DNA from: Ideonella sp. WA131b
GTDB lineage: Bacteria > Pseudomonadota > Gammaproteobacteria > Burkholderiales > Burkholderiaceae_C
Direction of reading: 5' to 3'
DNA length: 64,000 nucleotides
Assembly (NCBI GenBank): GCA_023657425.1
Contig: JAGTJW010000001.1
Location: 1,674,001 to 1,738,000 of the forward strand
The translations under genes were made by a program, and so were the position numbers. The notes below the pieces were generated by a model. That model was not told where the DNA came from, searched no databases, and saw only the letters and a program-made list of their open reading frames with translations. The first letter of the stretch is position 1; every line of letters starts with the position of its first letter. Positions 18,605-26,787 of this stretch are shown here, one piece after another.

Positions 18605-20617
18605 ATGTTCCAGAAGATCCTGATTGCCAACCGTGGTGAGATCGCCTGCCGCGTGGCCGCCACGGCGCGCAGGCTGGGGGTGCGGACGGTGGCCGTGTAC
18701 GCCGATGCCGACGCCGACGCGGCCCACGTGCGGGCTTGCGACGAGGCCGTGCACGTGGGCGGCAGCGCGCCGCGCGAGAGCTACCTCGTCATCGAGCGCA
18801 TCCTGGCCGCGGCCCGGGCCACGGGCGCGCAGGCCATCCACCCCGGCTATGGCTTCCTGAGCGAGAACGAAGCCTTCGCCCAGGCCTGTTCCGAGGCCGG
18901 CATCGCCTTCATCGGCCCGCCGGCCAGCGCCATCGCGGCCATGGGCAGCAAGAGCGCGGCCAAGGCCTTGATGGAACAGGCCGGCGTGCCCCTGGTGCCC
19001 GGCTACCACGGTGCCGACAACGACCCGGCGCTGCTCGCGCGAGAGGCCGGGCGCATCGGCTATCCGGTGCTCATCAAGGCCAGCGCGGGCGGCGGCGGCA
19101 AGGGCATGCGCCGCGTCGACCGGCCAGAGGACTTCGCGGCCGCCCTGGCCAGCTGCCAGCGCGAGGCGGCGGCCAGCTTCGGCAGCGACCACGTGCTGGT
19201 GGAGCGTTACGTCACGCGCCCTCGGCACATCGAGATCCAGGTCTTTGCCGACGCACACGGCCACACCGTGCACCTGAACGAGCGCGACTGTTCGGTGCAG
19301 CGCCGCCACCAGAAGGTGCTGGAGGAGTCGCCCGCGCCGGGGCTGAGCGCCGATCGCCGTGCCGAGATGGGCGCCGCCGCCGTGGCGGCGGCCCGGGCCG
19401 TGGGCTACGTGGGCGCGGGCACGGTGGAGTTCATCGCGGAGCCGGAGGGCGACGGCGACATCCGCTTCTACTTCATGGAGATGAACACGCGGCTGCAGGT
19501 CGAGCACCCGGTCACCGAGGCCGTCACGGGCCTCGATCTCGTGGAGTGGCAGCTGCGTGTGGCCAGCGGCGAGCCGTTGCCGCTGCGCCAGGAGCAGATC
19601 GCCCTGCGCGGCCACGCCATCGAGGCCCGCATCTGCGCCGAGAACCCCGACGCCGGCTTCCTGCCCGCCACCGGCACGCTGCACGTGGCGCGCTGGCCGG
19701 CGCACGTGAGCTTCGAGCGATCAGGCGCGCTGCCGCGCGTGGACAGCGGCGTGCGCGAGGGCGATGCCATCAGCCCGCACTACGACTCGATGATCGCCAA
19801 GCTCATCGTGTGGGGGGAAGACCGCCACCAGGCGCTGGCCCGCCTGGCCGACGCGCTGGCGCAGACGCACATCGTGGGTCTGGCCACCAACGTGGCCTTC
19901 CTGCAGCGCGTGGTGGCCAGCCGCGCCTTCGCCACGGCCGACCTCGACACCGCCCTCATCGAGCGCGAGCGGCCGGCGCTGTTCGAGGGGGCGGTGCTCG
20001 ACGCCGCCTGGGCCGCTGCTGGCGTGGCCGCGTGGCAGCTGGCTGCCGAAGCCGCACTCGAAGACGAAGACCCCTGGAGCCGCCGCGACGGCTGGCGGCT
20101 GGCCGGCGGCGCGCGCCGACGCATCGTGCTGCTGCGCGGCGAGCAGCCGCTCGACGCGGTGCTTGAGCGGCGCCACGACGGCCGCGCCGTGCTGGAGCTG
20201 GGCGCCGAGCGCCATGCCTTCACGAGCCGCGCGCTGGGGGACGGCCGCTTCGACGTCACGCTCGCCGGCACCCGCGCGACGCTGGCCGTCTACCGCGTGG
20301 GCGAGCGCTACGCCGTCTACGCCCCCACGCGGCCCGGCGGCAGCGCGCTGCTGCTGGCCCACGACCCGCTGCGGCACGCCGCCGACGGCGCCCGCGAGGG
20401 CGGCCGACTGGCCGCGCCGATGCCGGGCAAGGTGATCGCCTTGCTGGTGAAGGCCGGCGATCCCGTCGCCCAGGGCCAGGCGGTGGCGGTGATGGAGGCG
20501 ATGAAGATGGAGCACACGCTCGCCGCCCCGCACGACGGCCGCGTGGCCGAGCTGCTGTACGCCGTGGGCGATCAGGTGGCCGAGGGTGCCGAACTGCTGC
20601 GGCTGGATCCGGGCTGA
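18605..20617 (+). CDS. liuD: Methylcrotonyl-CoA carboxylase, biotin-containing (alpha) subunit
   Basis: ATP-dependent carboxylation of its own biotin, then hand-over to the LiuB carboxyltransferase. The product has 670 residues with the standard order: biotin carboxylase N-domain (MFQKILIANRGEIACRV), ATP-grasp with the glycine-rich KASAGGGGKGMR, RDCSVQRRHQKVLEESPAP and MEMNTRLQVEHPVTE, a C-terminal biotin carboxylase domain, a linker, and a biotinyl domain with VMEAMKMEH whose Lys634 is the biotinylation site. The frame is open upstream to 18317 inside liuC, but the ATG at 18605 matches all homologues I know. Confidence 0.93.
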   Translation: MFQKILIANRGEIACRVAATARRLGVRTVAVYADADADAAHVRACDEAVHVGGSAPRESYLVIERILAAARATGAQAIHPGYGFLSENEAFAQACSEAGIAFIGPPASAIAAMGSKSAAKALMEQAGVPLVPGYHGADNDPALLAREAGRIGYPVLIKASAGGGGKGMRRVDRPEDFAAALASCQREAAASFGSDHVLVERYVTRPRHIEIQVFADAHGHTVHLNERDCSVQRRHQKVLEESPAPGLSADRRAEMGAAAVAAARAVGYVGAGTVEFIAEPEGDGDIRFYFMEMNTRLQVEHPVTEAVTGLDLVEWQLRVASGEPLPLRQEQIALRGHAIEARICAENPDAGFLPATGTLHVARWPAHVSFERSGALPRVDSGVREGDAISPHYDSMIAKLIVWGEDRHQALARLADALAQTHIVGLATNVAFLQRVVASRAFATADLDTALIERERPALFEGAVLDAAWAAAGVAAWQLAAEAALEDEDPWSRRDGWRLAGGARRRIVLLRGEQPLDAVLERRHDGRAVLELGAERHAFTSRALGDGRFDVTLAGTRATLAVYRVGERYAVYAPTRPGGSALLLAHDPLRHAADGAREGGRLAAPMPGKVIALLVKAGDPVAQGQAVAVMEAMKMEHTLAAPHDGRVAELLYAVGDQVAEGAELLRLDPG

Positions 20618-20694
20618 ACCCCGCCACCCGGAGCGTTAGCCCCGTTACAGTTGCAACCCGTTCGCAAGCCAGCCCCGAATCCGGAGCCATCCCC

Positions 20695-21654
20695 ATGCTG
20701 CCCACCCGCGTGACCCTGTGCGACGTCGGCCCGCGCGACGGCCTGCAGAACGAGGCCCGCCCCGTGGCTGCCGCGGCCAAGATCGGCCTGGTGCAGCGCT
20801 TGCAGGCCGCCGGCCTGCGCGAGATCGAGGTCACCAGCTTCGTGAGCCCGAAGTGGGTGCCGCAGATGGCCGACAACACCGAGGTGCTGATGGGCCTGTC
20901 CCGGCCCGCGGGCGTGCGCTACGCCGTGCTGACCCCCAACCTGAAGGGCCTGGAAGGCGCGCTGGCACTGCCGGCCGCCTACCGGCCGGACGAGGTGGTG
21001 GTGTTCGGCGCCGCCAGCGAGGCCTTCAGCCAGCGCAACATCAACTGCAGCATCGACGAAAGCCTGGCGCGCTTCGCCCCCGTGGTGGCCGCCGCACATG
21101 ACGCGGGCCTGAAGGTGCGGGCCGCGCTGTCCTGCGCGCTGGGCTGCCCCTACCAGGGCGCGGTGAGCGCCGATGAGGTCGAGCGCGTGGTCGTCGGCTT
21201 CAAGGCCATCGGCGCGGACCACATCGGCATCGCCGACACCATCGGCGTGGGCACGCCGCGCGCCGTGCAGGCCGCCATGGAACGGGCGCTGAAGCACTAC
21301 CCGCTGGCAGAGGTGAGCGGGCACTTCCACGACACCTACGGCCAGGCGCTGGCCAATGTCCTGGCCTGCCTGCAGATGGGCGTGCACACCTTCGACGCCA
21401 GCGTGGCCGGCCTGGGCGGCTGCCCGTATGCCAAGGGCGCCACCGGCAACGTGGCGACGGAAGACCTGCTGTTCATGCTCGACGGCATGGGCATCGAGAC
21501 CGGCGTGGACCTCAACGCACTGGTGGATGCGGGCGCGTGGATCAGCGGCGTGCTCGGCCGGCCCCCGGCCTCGCGCGTGGCGCGGGCGCTGCTGGCCAAG
21601 CGCGGCGTGGCTGCGGCGCCGGGAGCCCACGTGCTGCAGGATCCCGCGCCGTGA
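20695..21654 (+). CDS. liuE: Hydroxymethylglutaryl-CoA lyase
   Basis: Cleaves HMG-CoA to acetoacetate and acetyl-CoA, the last step of leucine degradation. The 319-residue product is a DRE-TIM-type lyase beginning VTLCDVGPRDGLQNE, whose Asp and Arg bind metal and substrate. The catalytic cysteine is in the signature AGLGGCPYAKGATGNVATED, and the metal-binding HFHDTYGQALANV precedes it. The stop codon overlaps the GTG start of the DUF1289 gene. A weak -10-like TTACAG is present at about 20644, so an internal promoter is possible. Confidence 0.94.
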   Translation: MLPTRVTLCDVGPRDGLQNEARPVAAAAKIGLVQRLQAAGLREIEVTSFVSPKWVPQMADNTEVLMGLSRPAGVRYAVLTPNLKGLEGALALPAAYRPDEVVVFGAASEAFSQRNINCSIDESLARFAPVVAAAHDAGLKVRAALSCALGCPYQGAVSADEVERVVVGFKAIGADHIGIADTIGVGTPRAVQAAMERALKHYPLAEVSGHFHDTYGQALANVLACLQMGVHTFDASVAGLGGCPYAKGATGNVATEDLLFMLDGMGIETGVDLNALVDAGAWISGVLGRPPASRVARALLAKRGVAAAPGAHVLQDPAP

Positions 21655-21851
21655 TCAGCGCCCCGGTGCCCAGCCCCTGTGTCAACGTGTGCCGCATGAA
21701 CGAGGCCACCGGCCTGTGCGAGGGCTGCCAGCGCACGATCGACGAGATCGCCTGCTGGACCCTGTTCGACGACACCGAGAAGCGCGAGATCTGGCGGCTG
21801 CTCCCCAAGCGCCGCGCCGCCCAGGGTGGTGAACCGCCGGCCGCGGCATGA
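21651..21851 (+). CDS. Small DUF1289 cysteine-motif protein
   Basis: A 66-residue protein with four conserved cysteines: CVNVCRMNEATGLCEGCQR followed by TIDEIACWTLFDDTEKREIW. This is the DUF1289 pattern, often described as a putative Fe-S or zinc-binding protein of unknown role. The GTG start at 21651 overlaps the liuE stop and gives the typical short N-terminus before the first Cys; an upstream ATG at 21537 would add an unlikely arginine-rich extension. Its stop overlaps the next gene in an ATGA, so all three genes are translationally linked. Confidence 0.8.
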   Translation: MISAPVPSPCVNVCRMNEATGLCEGCQRTIDEIACWTLFDDTEKREIWRLLPKRRAAQGGEPPAAA

Positions 21852-22483
21852 AGCGCATCGTCTTCCATATCGACCCCGTCTCGCCCTTCGTGCACCTGGC
21901 GTTCATGCGCCTGCCCGAGGCTCTGGCCGGCTGCAGCGTCGAAGTCGAGATCCGGCCGGTGCTCTTTGCGGGCCTGCTCAAGGCGCTGGGCAACAAGGGG
22001 CCGGCCGAGATCGAGCCCAAACGGCAGTGGACCTTCCGTCACGTGGCCTGGCTGGCGCAGCAGCACGGCATCCGGCTCGACGTACCGGCGCAGCACCCCT
22101 TCAACCCGCTGCCGCTGCTGCGCTTGCTGCTGGCCGCCGGAGCCAACCGCCACCACACCGGGCTCGTGCTGCGCCACGTCTGGGAAGGCGGGCACGACGC
22201 CACCGACCCGGCCCGCCTGGCCGTGCTGCGCGAGGCCCTGGCCCCGCAAGGCCTGCCGCGCGATCCCGACGGCGAGGCCGTGAAGGCCGAACTGCGCGCG
22301 AACACCGACGCCGCGCTGGCCGCGGGCGTCTTCGGCGTGCCCAGCTTCGAGCTCGACGGCCGCGTCTTCTGGGGCCTGGACGCTCTGCCCATGCTGCGCG
22401 AGGCCGTCCTGGATGGTGCGTGGTTCGACGGCCCGGCCTGGGCTGCGGCCGGCACGCCGCGCCTCGGCGTCCAGCGCGGCTGA
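21848..22483 (+). CDS. DsbA-fold isomerase (2-hydroxychromene-2-carboxylate isomerase family)
   Basis: A 211-residue protein of the same fold as the one at 14679 but diverged. The N-terminus VFHIDPVSPFVHLAFMRLP keeps the D-x-x-SP active-site pattern, and GVFGVPSFELDGRVFWGLDALPML is the C-terminal hallmark with the cis-Pro region. The catalytic Ser and glutathione-binding geometry are inferred from family knowledge. It overlaps the DUF1289 gene by ATGA and is the last gene of the liu run. Its substrate is unknown. Confidence 0.82.
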   Translation: MKRIVFHIDPVSPFVHLAFMRLPEALAGCSVEVEIRPVLFAGLLKALGNKGPAEIEPKRQWTFRHVAWLAQQHGIRLDVPAQHPFNPLPLLRLLLAAGANRHHTGLVLRHVWEGGHDATDPARLAVLREALAPQGLPRDPDGEAVKAELRANTDAALAAGVFGVPSFELDGRVFWGLDALPMLREAVLDGAWFDGPAWAAAGTPRLGVQRG

Positions 22484-22634
22484 CGCGCTGCCTGTCAGCG
22501 CCGCTTGTAAGCCTGGCATCAGCGCTGCGTCAGCGGGCGTTGGTTCCACGTCAGAGCCGGGTCAGAGCCCATGCGCAAAGTGGGGCCACTCGCCGCCGGT
22601 CGGTGGCGATGCCCTTCACCCAGGAGACAACACC

Positions 22635-22973
22635 ATGGAGACGACCCTCGCGCAGCGCATCGCCGCGCACCCGTCGTACCGCGAACTGAAGGCCCGTCGC
22701 AGCAGCTTCGGCTGGTGGCTGACGGGCGCGATGATGGTCGTGTACTACGGCTTCATCCTGCTCGTGGCCTTCGACAAGCCCTTGCTGGCCAGCCGGCTCG
22801 GCGAGGGGGTGATGACGCTGGGCATGCCCATCGGGCTGGGCGTCATCGTCTTCACGGTTCTCATTACCGCGCTGTACGTGCGCCGCGCCAACAGCGAGTT
22901 CGACCGCCTGTCCGACGAGGTCCAGCAGGCGATGAGCACGCCCGCGCAAGGCCCGAAGGGCGGTGCCCGATGA
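22635..22973 (+). CDS. DUF485 membrane protein (YjcH-like)
   Basis: A 112-residue inner-membrane protein with two predicted transmembrane helices (about 27-50 and 60-82) and the DUF485 N-terminal pattern [19 protein letters not shown]. Such proteins are almost always encoded immediately before actP, as here, and are thought to assist acetate uptake without a demonstrated activity. AGGAG lies 7 bp before the ATG. The stop overlaps the actP start in an ATGA. The 151 bp upstream carry a short direct duplication of gtcagagcc (22551 onward), possibly regulatory. Confidence 0.88.
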   Translation: METTLAQRIAAHPSYRELKARRSSFGWWLTGAMMVVYYGFILLVAFDKPLLASRLGEGVMTLGMPIGLGVIVFTVLITALYVRRANSEFDRLSDEVQQAMSTPAQGPKGGAR

Positions 22974-24682
22974 GCCCCAGGAAACTCCTCATCGGCCTGA
23001 CGCTGGCCGCCGCAGCGGGCATCGTGCTCGCCGCCGGGGCCGATCTCGGCCAGGCCCAGAAACAGGCCACCAACTGGACGGCCATCGGCATGTTCGGTGT
23101 CTTCGTGGCCTTCACGCTGTGGATCACCAAGTGGGCCGCCGCCAAGACCAAGAGCGCCGCCGACTTCTACACCGCAGGCGGCGGCATCACCGGCTTCCAG
23201 AACGGCCTGGCGATTGCCGGCGACTACATGAGCGCGGCGTCCTTCCTGGGCATCAGCGCGGCGGTGATGGCCAGCGGCTTCGACGGGCTGATCTTCTCGA
23301 TCGGCTTCCTGGTGGGCTGGCCGGTGGTCACCTTCTTGCTGGCCGAGCGGCTGCGCAACCTGGGCAAGTTCACCTTTGCCGACGTGGCGGCCTTCCGCTT
23401 CCAGCAGACGCCGGTGCGCATGTTCGCGGCCAGCGGCACGCTGGTGGTGGTGGCCTTCTACCTGATCGCGCAGATGGTGGGCGCGGGCCAGCTGATCAAG
23501 CTGCTGTTCGGGCTGGAGTACTGGGTGGCGGTGGTCATCGTCGGCGGCCTGATGATGGTGTACGTGCTCTTCGGCGGCATGACGGCCACCACCTGGGTGC
23601 AGATCATCAAGGCCATCATGCTGCTGGGTGGCGCCACCTTCATGGCGGTGATGGTGATGGCGCAGTTTGGCTTCAGCCCCGAGGCCCTGTTCGCCAAGGC
23701 GGTGGAGATCAAGACCGGCATCGCCGCCAGCGCCGGCAAGAGCCCCGAGGAGGCCGCCAAGGCCGGCTTCAGCATCATGGGGCCGGGCGGCTTCGTGAAG
23801 GATCCGATCAGTGCCATCAGCTTCGGCATGGCGCTGATGTTCGGCACCGCCGGCCTGCCGCACATCCTGATGCGCTTCTTCACCGTGCCCAACGCCAAGG
23901 AAGCGCGCAAGTCGGTGCTGTGGGCCACCACGTGGATCGGTTACTTCTACATCCTCACCTTCATCATCGGCTTCGGCGCCATCACCTTCGTGCTCACGAA
24001 CCCCTCGTTCCTCGATGCCAAGGGTGCGCTGCTCGGCGGCAACAACATGGCCGCCATCCACCTGGCCAACGCGGTGGGCGGCAACGTGTTCCTGGGCTTC
24101 ATCAGCGCGGTGGCCTTTGCCACCATCCTCGCGGTGGTGGCCGGCCTTACGCTCAGCGGCGCCTCGGCGGTGAGCCACGACCTCTACGCCACCGTCATCA
24201 AGAACGGCAAGGCCGACCCGAAGGCCGAGCTGCGCGTCTCGAAGATCACGACCATCTGCCTGGGGCTGATCGCCGTGCTGCTGGGCATCGCCTTCGAGAA
24301 GCAGAACATCGCCTTCATGGTGAGCCTGGCCTTCGCGATCGCGGCCTCGGCCAACTTCCCGGTGCTCCTGATGAGCGTGCTGTGGAAGGGCTGCACCACC
24401 AAGGGCGCGGTGATCGGCGGCTTCCTGGGCCTCGTCAGTTCGGTGGCGCTGACCATCGTCTCGCCCGCGGTCTGGGAAGCCACGCTCGGCAACCCCAAGG
24501 GCAGCGCCTGGTTCCCGTACGCCAGCCCGGCCCTGTTCAGCATGACCATCGGCTTTGTCGGCATCTGGCTGTTCAGCGTGCTCGATGGCAGCAAGCGCGC
24601 GCAGGAAGACAAGGCCGGCTTCCTGGCGCAGCAGGTGCGTTCGGAGACGGGCATCGGCGCCTCGGGAGCCTCGGGTCACTGA
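22970..24682 (+). CDS. actP: Cation/acetate symporter ActP
   Basis: Sodium:solute symporter family permease for acetate and related short monocarboxylates, in the inner membrane. The 570-residue product has a cleavable-looking N-terminal hydrophobic segment and about 13 helices. Landmarks include [23 protein letters not shown], the helix [30 protein letters not shown], and [24 protein letters not shown], all typical of ActP rather than of proline or pantothenate symporters. It overlaps the DUF485 gene by 4 nt and is followed by a hairpin terminator, so the two form a compact transcription unit. Confidence 0.93.
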   Translation: MSPRKLLIGLTLAAAAGIVLAAGADLGQAQKQATNWTAIGMFGVFVAFTLWITKWAAAKTKSAADFYTAGGGITGFQNGLAIAGDYMSAASFLGISAAVMASGFDGLIFSIGFLVGWPVVTFLLAERLRNLGKFTFADVAAFRFQQTPVRMFAASGTLVVVAFYLIAQMVGAGQLIKLLFGLEYWVAVVIVGGLMMVYVLFGGMTATTWVQIIKAIMLLGGATFMAVMVMAQFGFSPEALFAKAVEIKTGIAASAGKSPEEAAKAGFSIMGPGGFVKDPISAISFGMALMFGTAGLPHILMRFFTVPNAKEARKSVLWATTWIGYFYILTFIIGFGAITFVLTNPSFLDAKGALLGGNNMAAIHLANAVGGNVFLGFISAVAFATILAVVAGLTLSGASAVSHDLYATVIKNGKADPKAELRVSKITTICLGLIAVLLGIAFEKQNIAFMVSLAFAIAASANFPVLLMSVLWKGCTTKGAVIGGFLGLVSSVALTIVSPAVWEATLGNPKGSAWFPYASPALFSMTIGFVGIWLFSVLDGSKRAQEDKAGFLAQQVRSETGIGASGASGH

Positions 24683-24800
24683 GGCGGGACGTGAGGGTCC
24701 GGAAGGGCCCGAACGCCAGCCGAAGGACCGCCGTCGACTTCACGGCGGCGGGCATGAGCGCGATCTGACACCGGGCTGATCCCGGTCAGCCTTTCCCGCG

Positions 24801-24829
24801 GGGCCGCAAGCGACAGTTTGCGGCCCTTT
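24801..24829 (+). terminator. Hairpin terminator after actP
   Basis: gggccgcaa (24801-24809) and ttgcggccc (24818-24826) form a perfect 9-bp stem with an 8-nt loop, followed by TTTGCCTTGTGCCC, a short T-rich tail. It lies 118 bp after actP and 37 bp before the next start codon, so it may attenuate rather than fully block read-through. Confidence 0.65.
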
Positions 24830-24863
24830 GCCTTGTGCCCTTCATTCTTCGACGACGAGCCCC

Positions 24864-26294
24864 ATGCACACCGCCGACCCGCAGCGGGAACTGCTGACCC
24901 TGGCCACGGCGCGTGTGCGCGACGCCTTTCTGCGCAAGCCACACTACGTGGATGGCGCGTCCGACCTCGTGAGCGTGTGCCGCGATCTCTCGCAACGCGG
25001 CCTGACGCAGGCGCTGGTGCGCGACCGCGCGGCCGACGGCGCCGAACGCATCGGCATCTTCACCACGACGGACCTTCGCGACGCGCTGCTGCACCCGTGC
25101 CCGCCGCAGCAGCTGTCGGTGCGCGAGGTGGCGCGCTTCGGGCTCGTGTCGGTGCCGGCCGAGGCCGACCTCTTCGAGGCGCTGTGGCTCATGGTCAAGC
25201 ACCGTGTGCACCGGCTCGTCGTCACCGGGGCCGACGGCGCGGTGGTGGGTGTGTTGGGTCAGCTCGACCTGGTGAGCCTGGTGGCCAATCACTCGCACAT
25301 GGCGGCGCTGCAGATCGACGAGGCCAACACGCTGGCCGAGCTGCGCGGGGCCGCGCGCCGCATCGACGCCCTGGTGGCGCTGCTGCACGGCGGCGGCGTG
25401 CGCATGGAGCGCATCGCCTCGGTGGTGAGCGAGTTGAACGGCCGGCTGCTGGCGCGGCTGTGGCAGCTGCTGGCGCCGCCGGAGCTGCTGGCCCAGAGCT
25501 GCCTGCTCGTGCTGGGCAGCGAGGGCCGCGGCGAGCAGATCCTCAAGACCGACCAAGACAACGCGCTCATCCTCGCCGACGGGCTGGCCCTGCCCGAGGC
25601 CGAGCTGGCCGCGGTGGCGCGCCGCGTGAGCGACGCACTCCAGCAGCTGGGCTGGCCGCCCTGCCCGGGCGACGTGATGATCACCAACCCGCTGTGGCGG
25701 CAGCCGCTGGCGGGCTGGCTCCGCACGCTCCAGGGCTGGGTGCGGGGCGATGCCGGCCCCGACGGGCCCATGCACCTGGCGATGTTCGCCGACGCCGCCG
25801 CCGTGGCCGGCGACGCGGCCCTGTTGCGGGCCGCTCGCGCGCCGCTCGTGCCGCTGGTGCAAGGCCACGACACCTGGCTGGCGCGCTTTGCCGCAGCCGC
25901 CGACCAGTTCGCCGAGCCGGGGAACTGGCTCACCCGGCTCACCCAGCGCGCCGCCGACGAGCCCATCGACCTGAAGAAGCTCGGCACCTTCCCCATCGTG
26001 CACGGCGCGCGCGCGCTGGCGCTGCAGGCCGGCATCGCCGAGACGGGCACCGCGGCGCGCCTGGCGGCACTGGCCGCGAACGGGGGGCTGGATGCCGCCT
26101 TCGCGCGCGACCTCACCGACGCGCTGCACCACTTCATGGCCCTGCGTCTGGCGCGTGGCCTGGCCGGCGAGACGGGCCCGGTGCTGCCGGCGCAGCTGCC
26201 CACGCTGGACCGCGAGGCCCTGCACGACGCGCTGGCCATCGTGCGGCGCTTCCGCGCCCACCTGCGCCAGCACTTCCACTTCGATGCGCTGTAG
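24864..26294 (+). CDS. CBS-domain protein with DUF294 nucleotidyltransferase-like domain
   Basis: A 476-residue cytoplasmic protein. Residues about 20-145 hold two CBS motifs (GIFTTTDLRDALL and VLGQLDLVSLVANH). Residues about 150-300 hold a DUF294 nucleotidyltransferase-like domain with GSEGRGEQILKTDQDNALI at 218-236, whose GS and DxD-like acidic pair match the fold of GlnD-type transferases. A DUF294 C-terminal helical domain follows. The cyclic-nucleotide-binding domain often found at the N-terminus is absent. These proteins commonly sit beside actP and are suspected signalling components. ATG at 24864 is preferred to 24828 because it begins the conserved region. Confidence 0.85.
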   Translation: MHTADPQRELLTLATARVRDAFLRKPHYVDGASDLVSVCRDLSQRGLTQALVRDRAADGAERIGIFTTTDLRDALLHPCPPQQLSVREVARFGLVSVPAEADLFEALWLMVKHRVHRLVVTGADGAVVGVLGQLDLVSLVANHSHMAALQIDEANTLAELRGAARRIDALVALLHGGGVRMERIASVVSELNGRLLARLWQLLAPPELLAQSCLLVLGSEGRGEQILKTDQDNALILADGLALPEAELAAVARRVSDALQQLGWPPCPGDVMITNPLWRQPLAGWLRTLQGWVRGDAGPDGPMHLAMFADAAAVAGDAALLRAARAPLVPLVQGHDTWLARFAAAADQFAEPGNWLTRLTQRAADEPIDLKKLGTFPIVHGARALALQAGIAETGTAARLAALAANGGLDAAFARDLTDALHHFMALRLARGLAGETGPVLPAQLPTLDREALHDALAIVRRFRAHLRQHFHFDAL

Positions 26295-26415
26295 CCCGCC
26301 CGTTGAAAAGGGGCCTGGCGCACGCCTGGCCGGCCAGGCCGGGTTGGGCGAGGGCGCCCGCAGCCGACGACCCGGCCACGGGCACGACCACGGCCACGAC
26401 GATGGAGACGACCCC

Positions 26416-26787
26416 ATGACGACGCACACCGTGCTCATCGCGGATGACGAGCCCAGCATGCTCGTCACGCTGGAGTTCCTGATGCAGCGCGAGGGCTACC
26501 ACGTGCTGCTGGCGCGCGACGGCGATGAGGCGCTGGCGCAACTGCGCGCGCACCGGCCCGACTTCGTGCTGCTGGACGTGATGATGCCGGGCAAGACCGG
26601 CTTCGAGGTCTGCCAGGCGGTGCGCGCCGACGAGGCACTGGCCCGCACCAAGGTGCTGCTGCTGAGCGCCAAGGGCCGCGACATCGACATCGCCCAGGGG
26701 CTGGGCGTGGGCGCCGACGCCTACATGACCAAGCCGTTCTCCACGCGCGAGCTGGCGGCCCGGGTGCGCGGGCTGCTGGTGCCATGA
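26416..26787 (+). CDS. Single-domain response regulator
   Basis: A 123-residue CheY-like receiver with no output domain. The acidic pocket is Asp10/Asp11 in IADDEPS, the phosphoacceptor is Asp54 in VLLDVMMPG, the switch Ser is in LLLSAKG and Lys106 is in MTKPFS. It would pass or receive phosphate through protein contacts rather than bind DNA. Its stop overlaps the ATG of the sensor-exonuclease gene by 4 nt, so the two are translated together. The partner lacks a recognisable phospho-His, which makes the signalling route unclear. Confidence 0.9.
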   Translation: MTTHTVLIADDEPSMLVTLEFLMQREGYHVLLARDGDEALAQLRAHRPDFVLLDVMMPGKTGFEVCQAVRADEALARTKVLLLSAKGRDIDIAQGLGVGADAYMTKPFSTRELAARVRGLLVP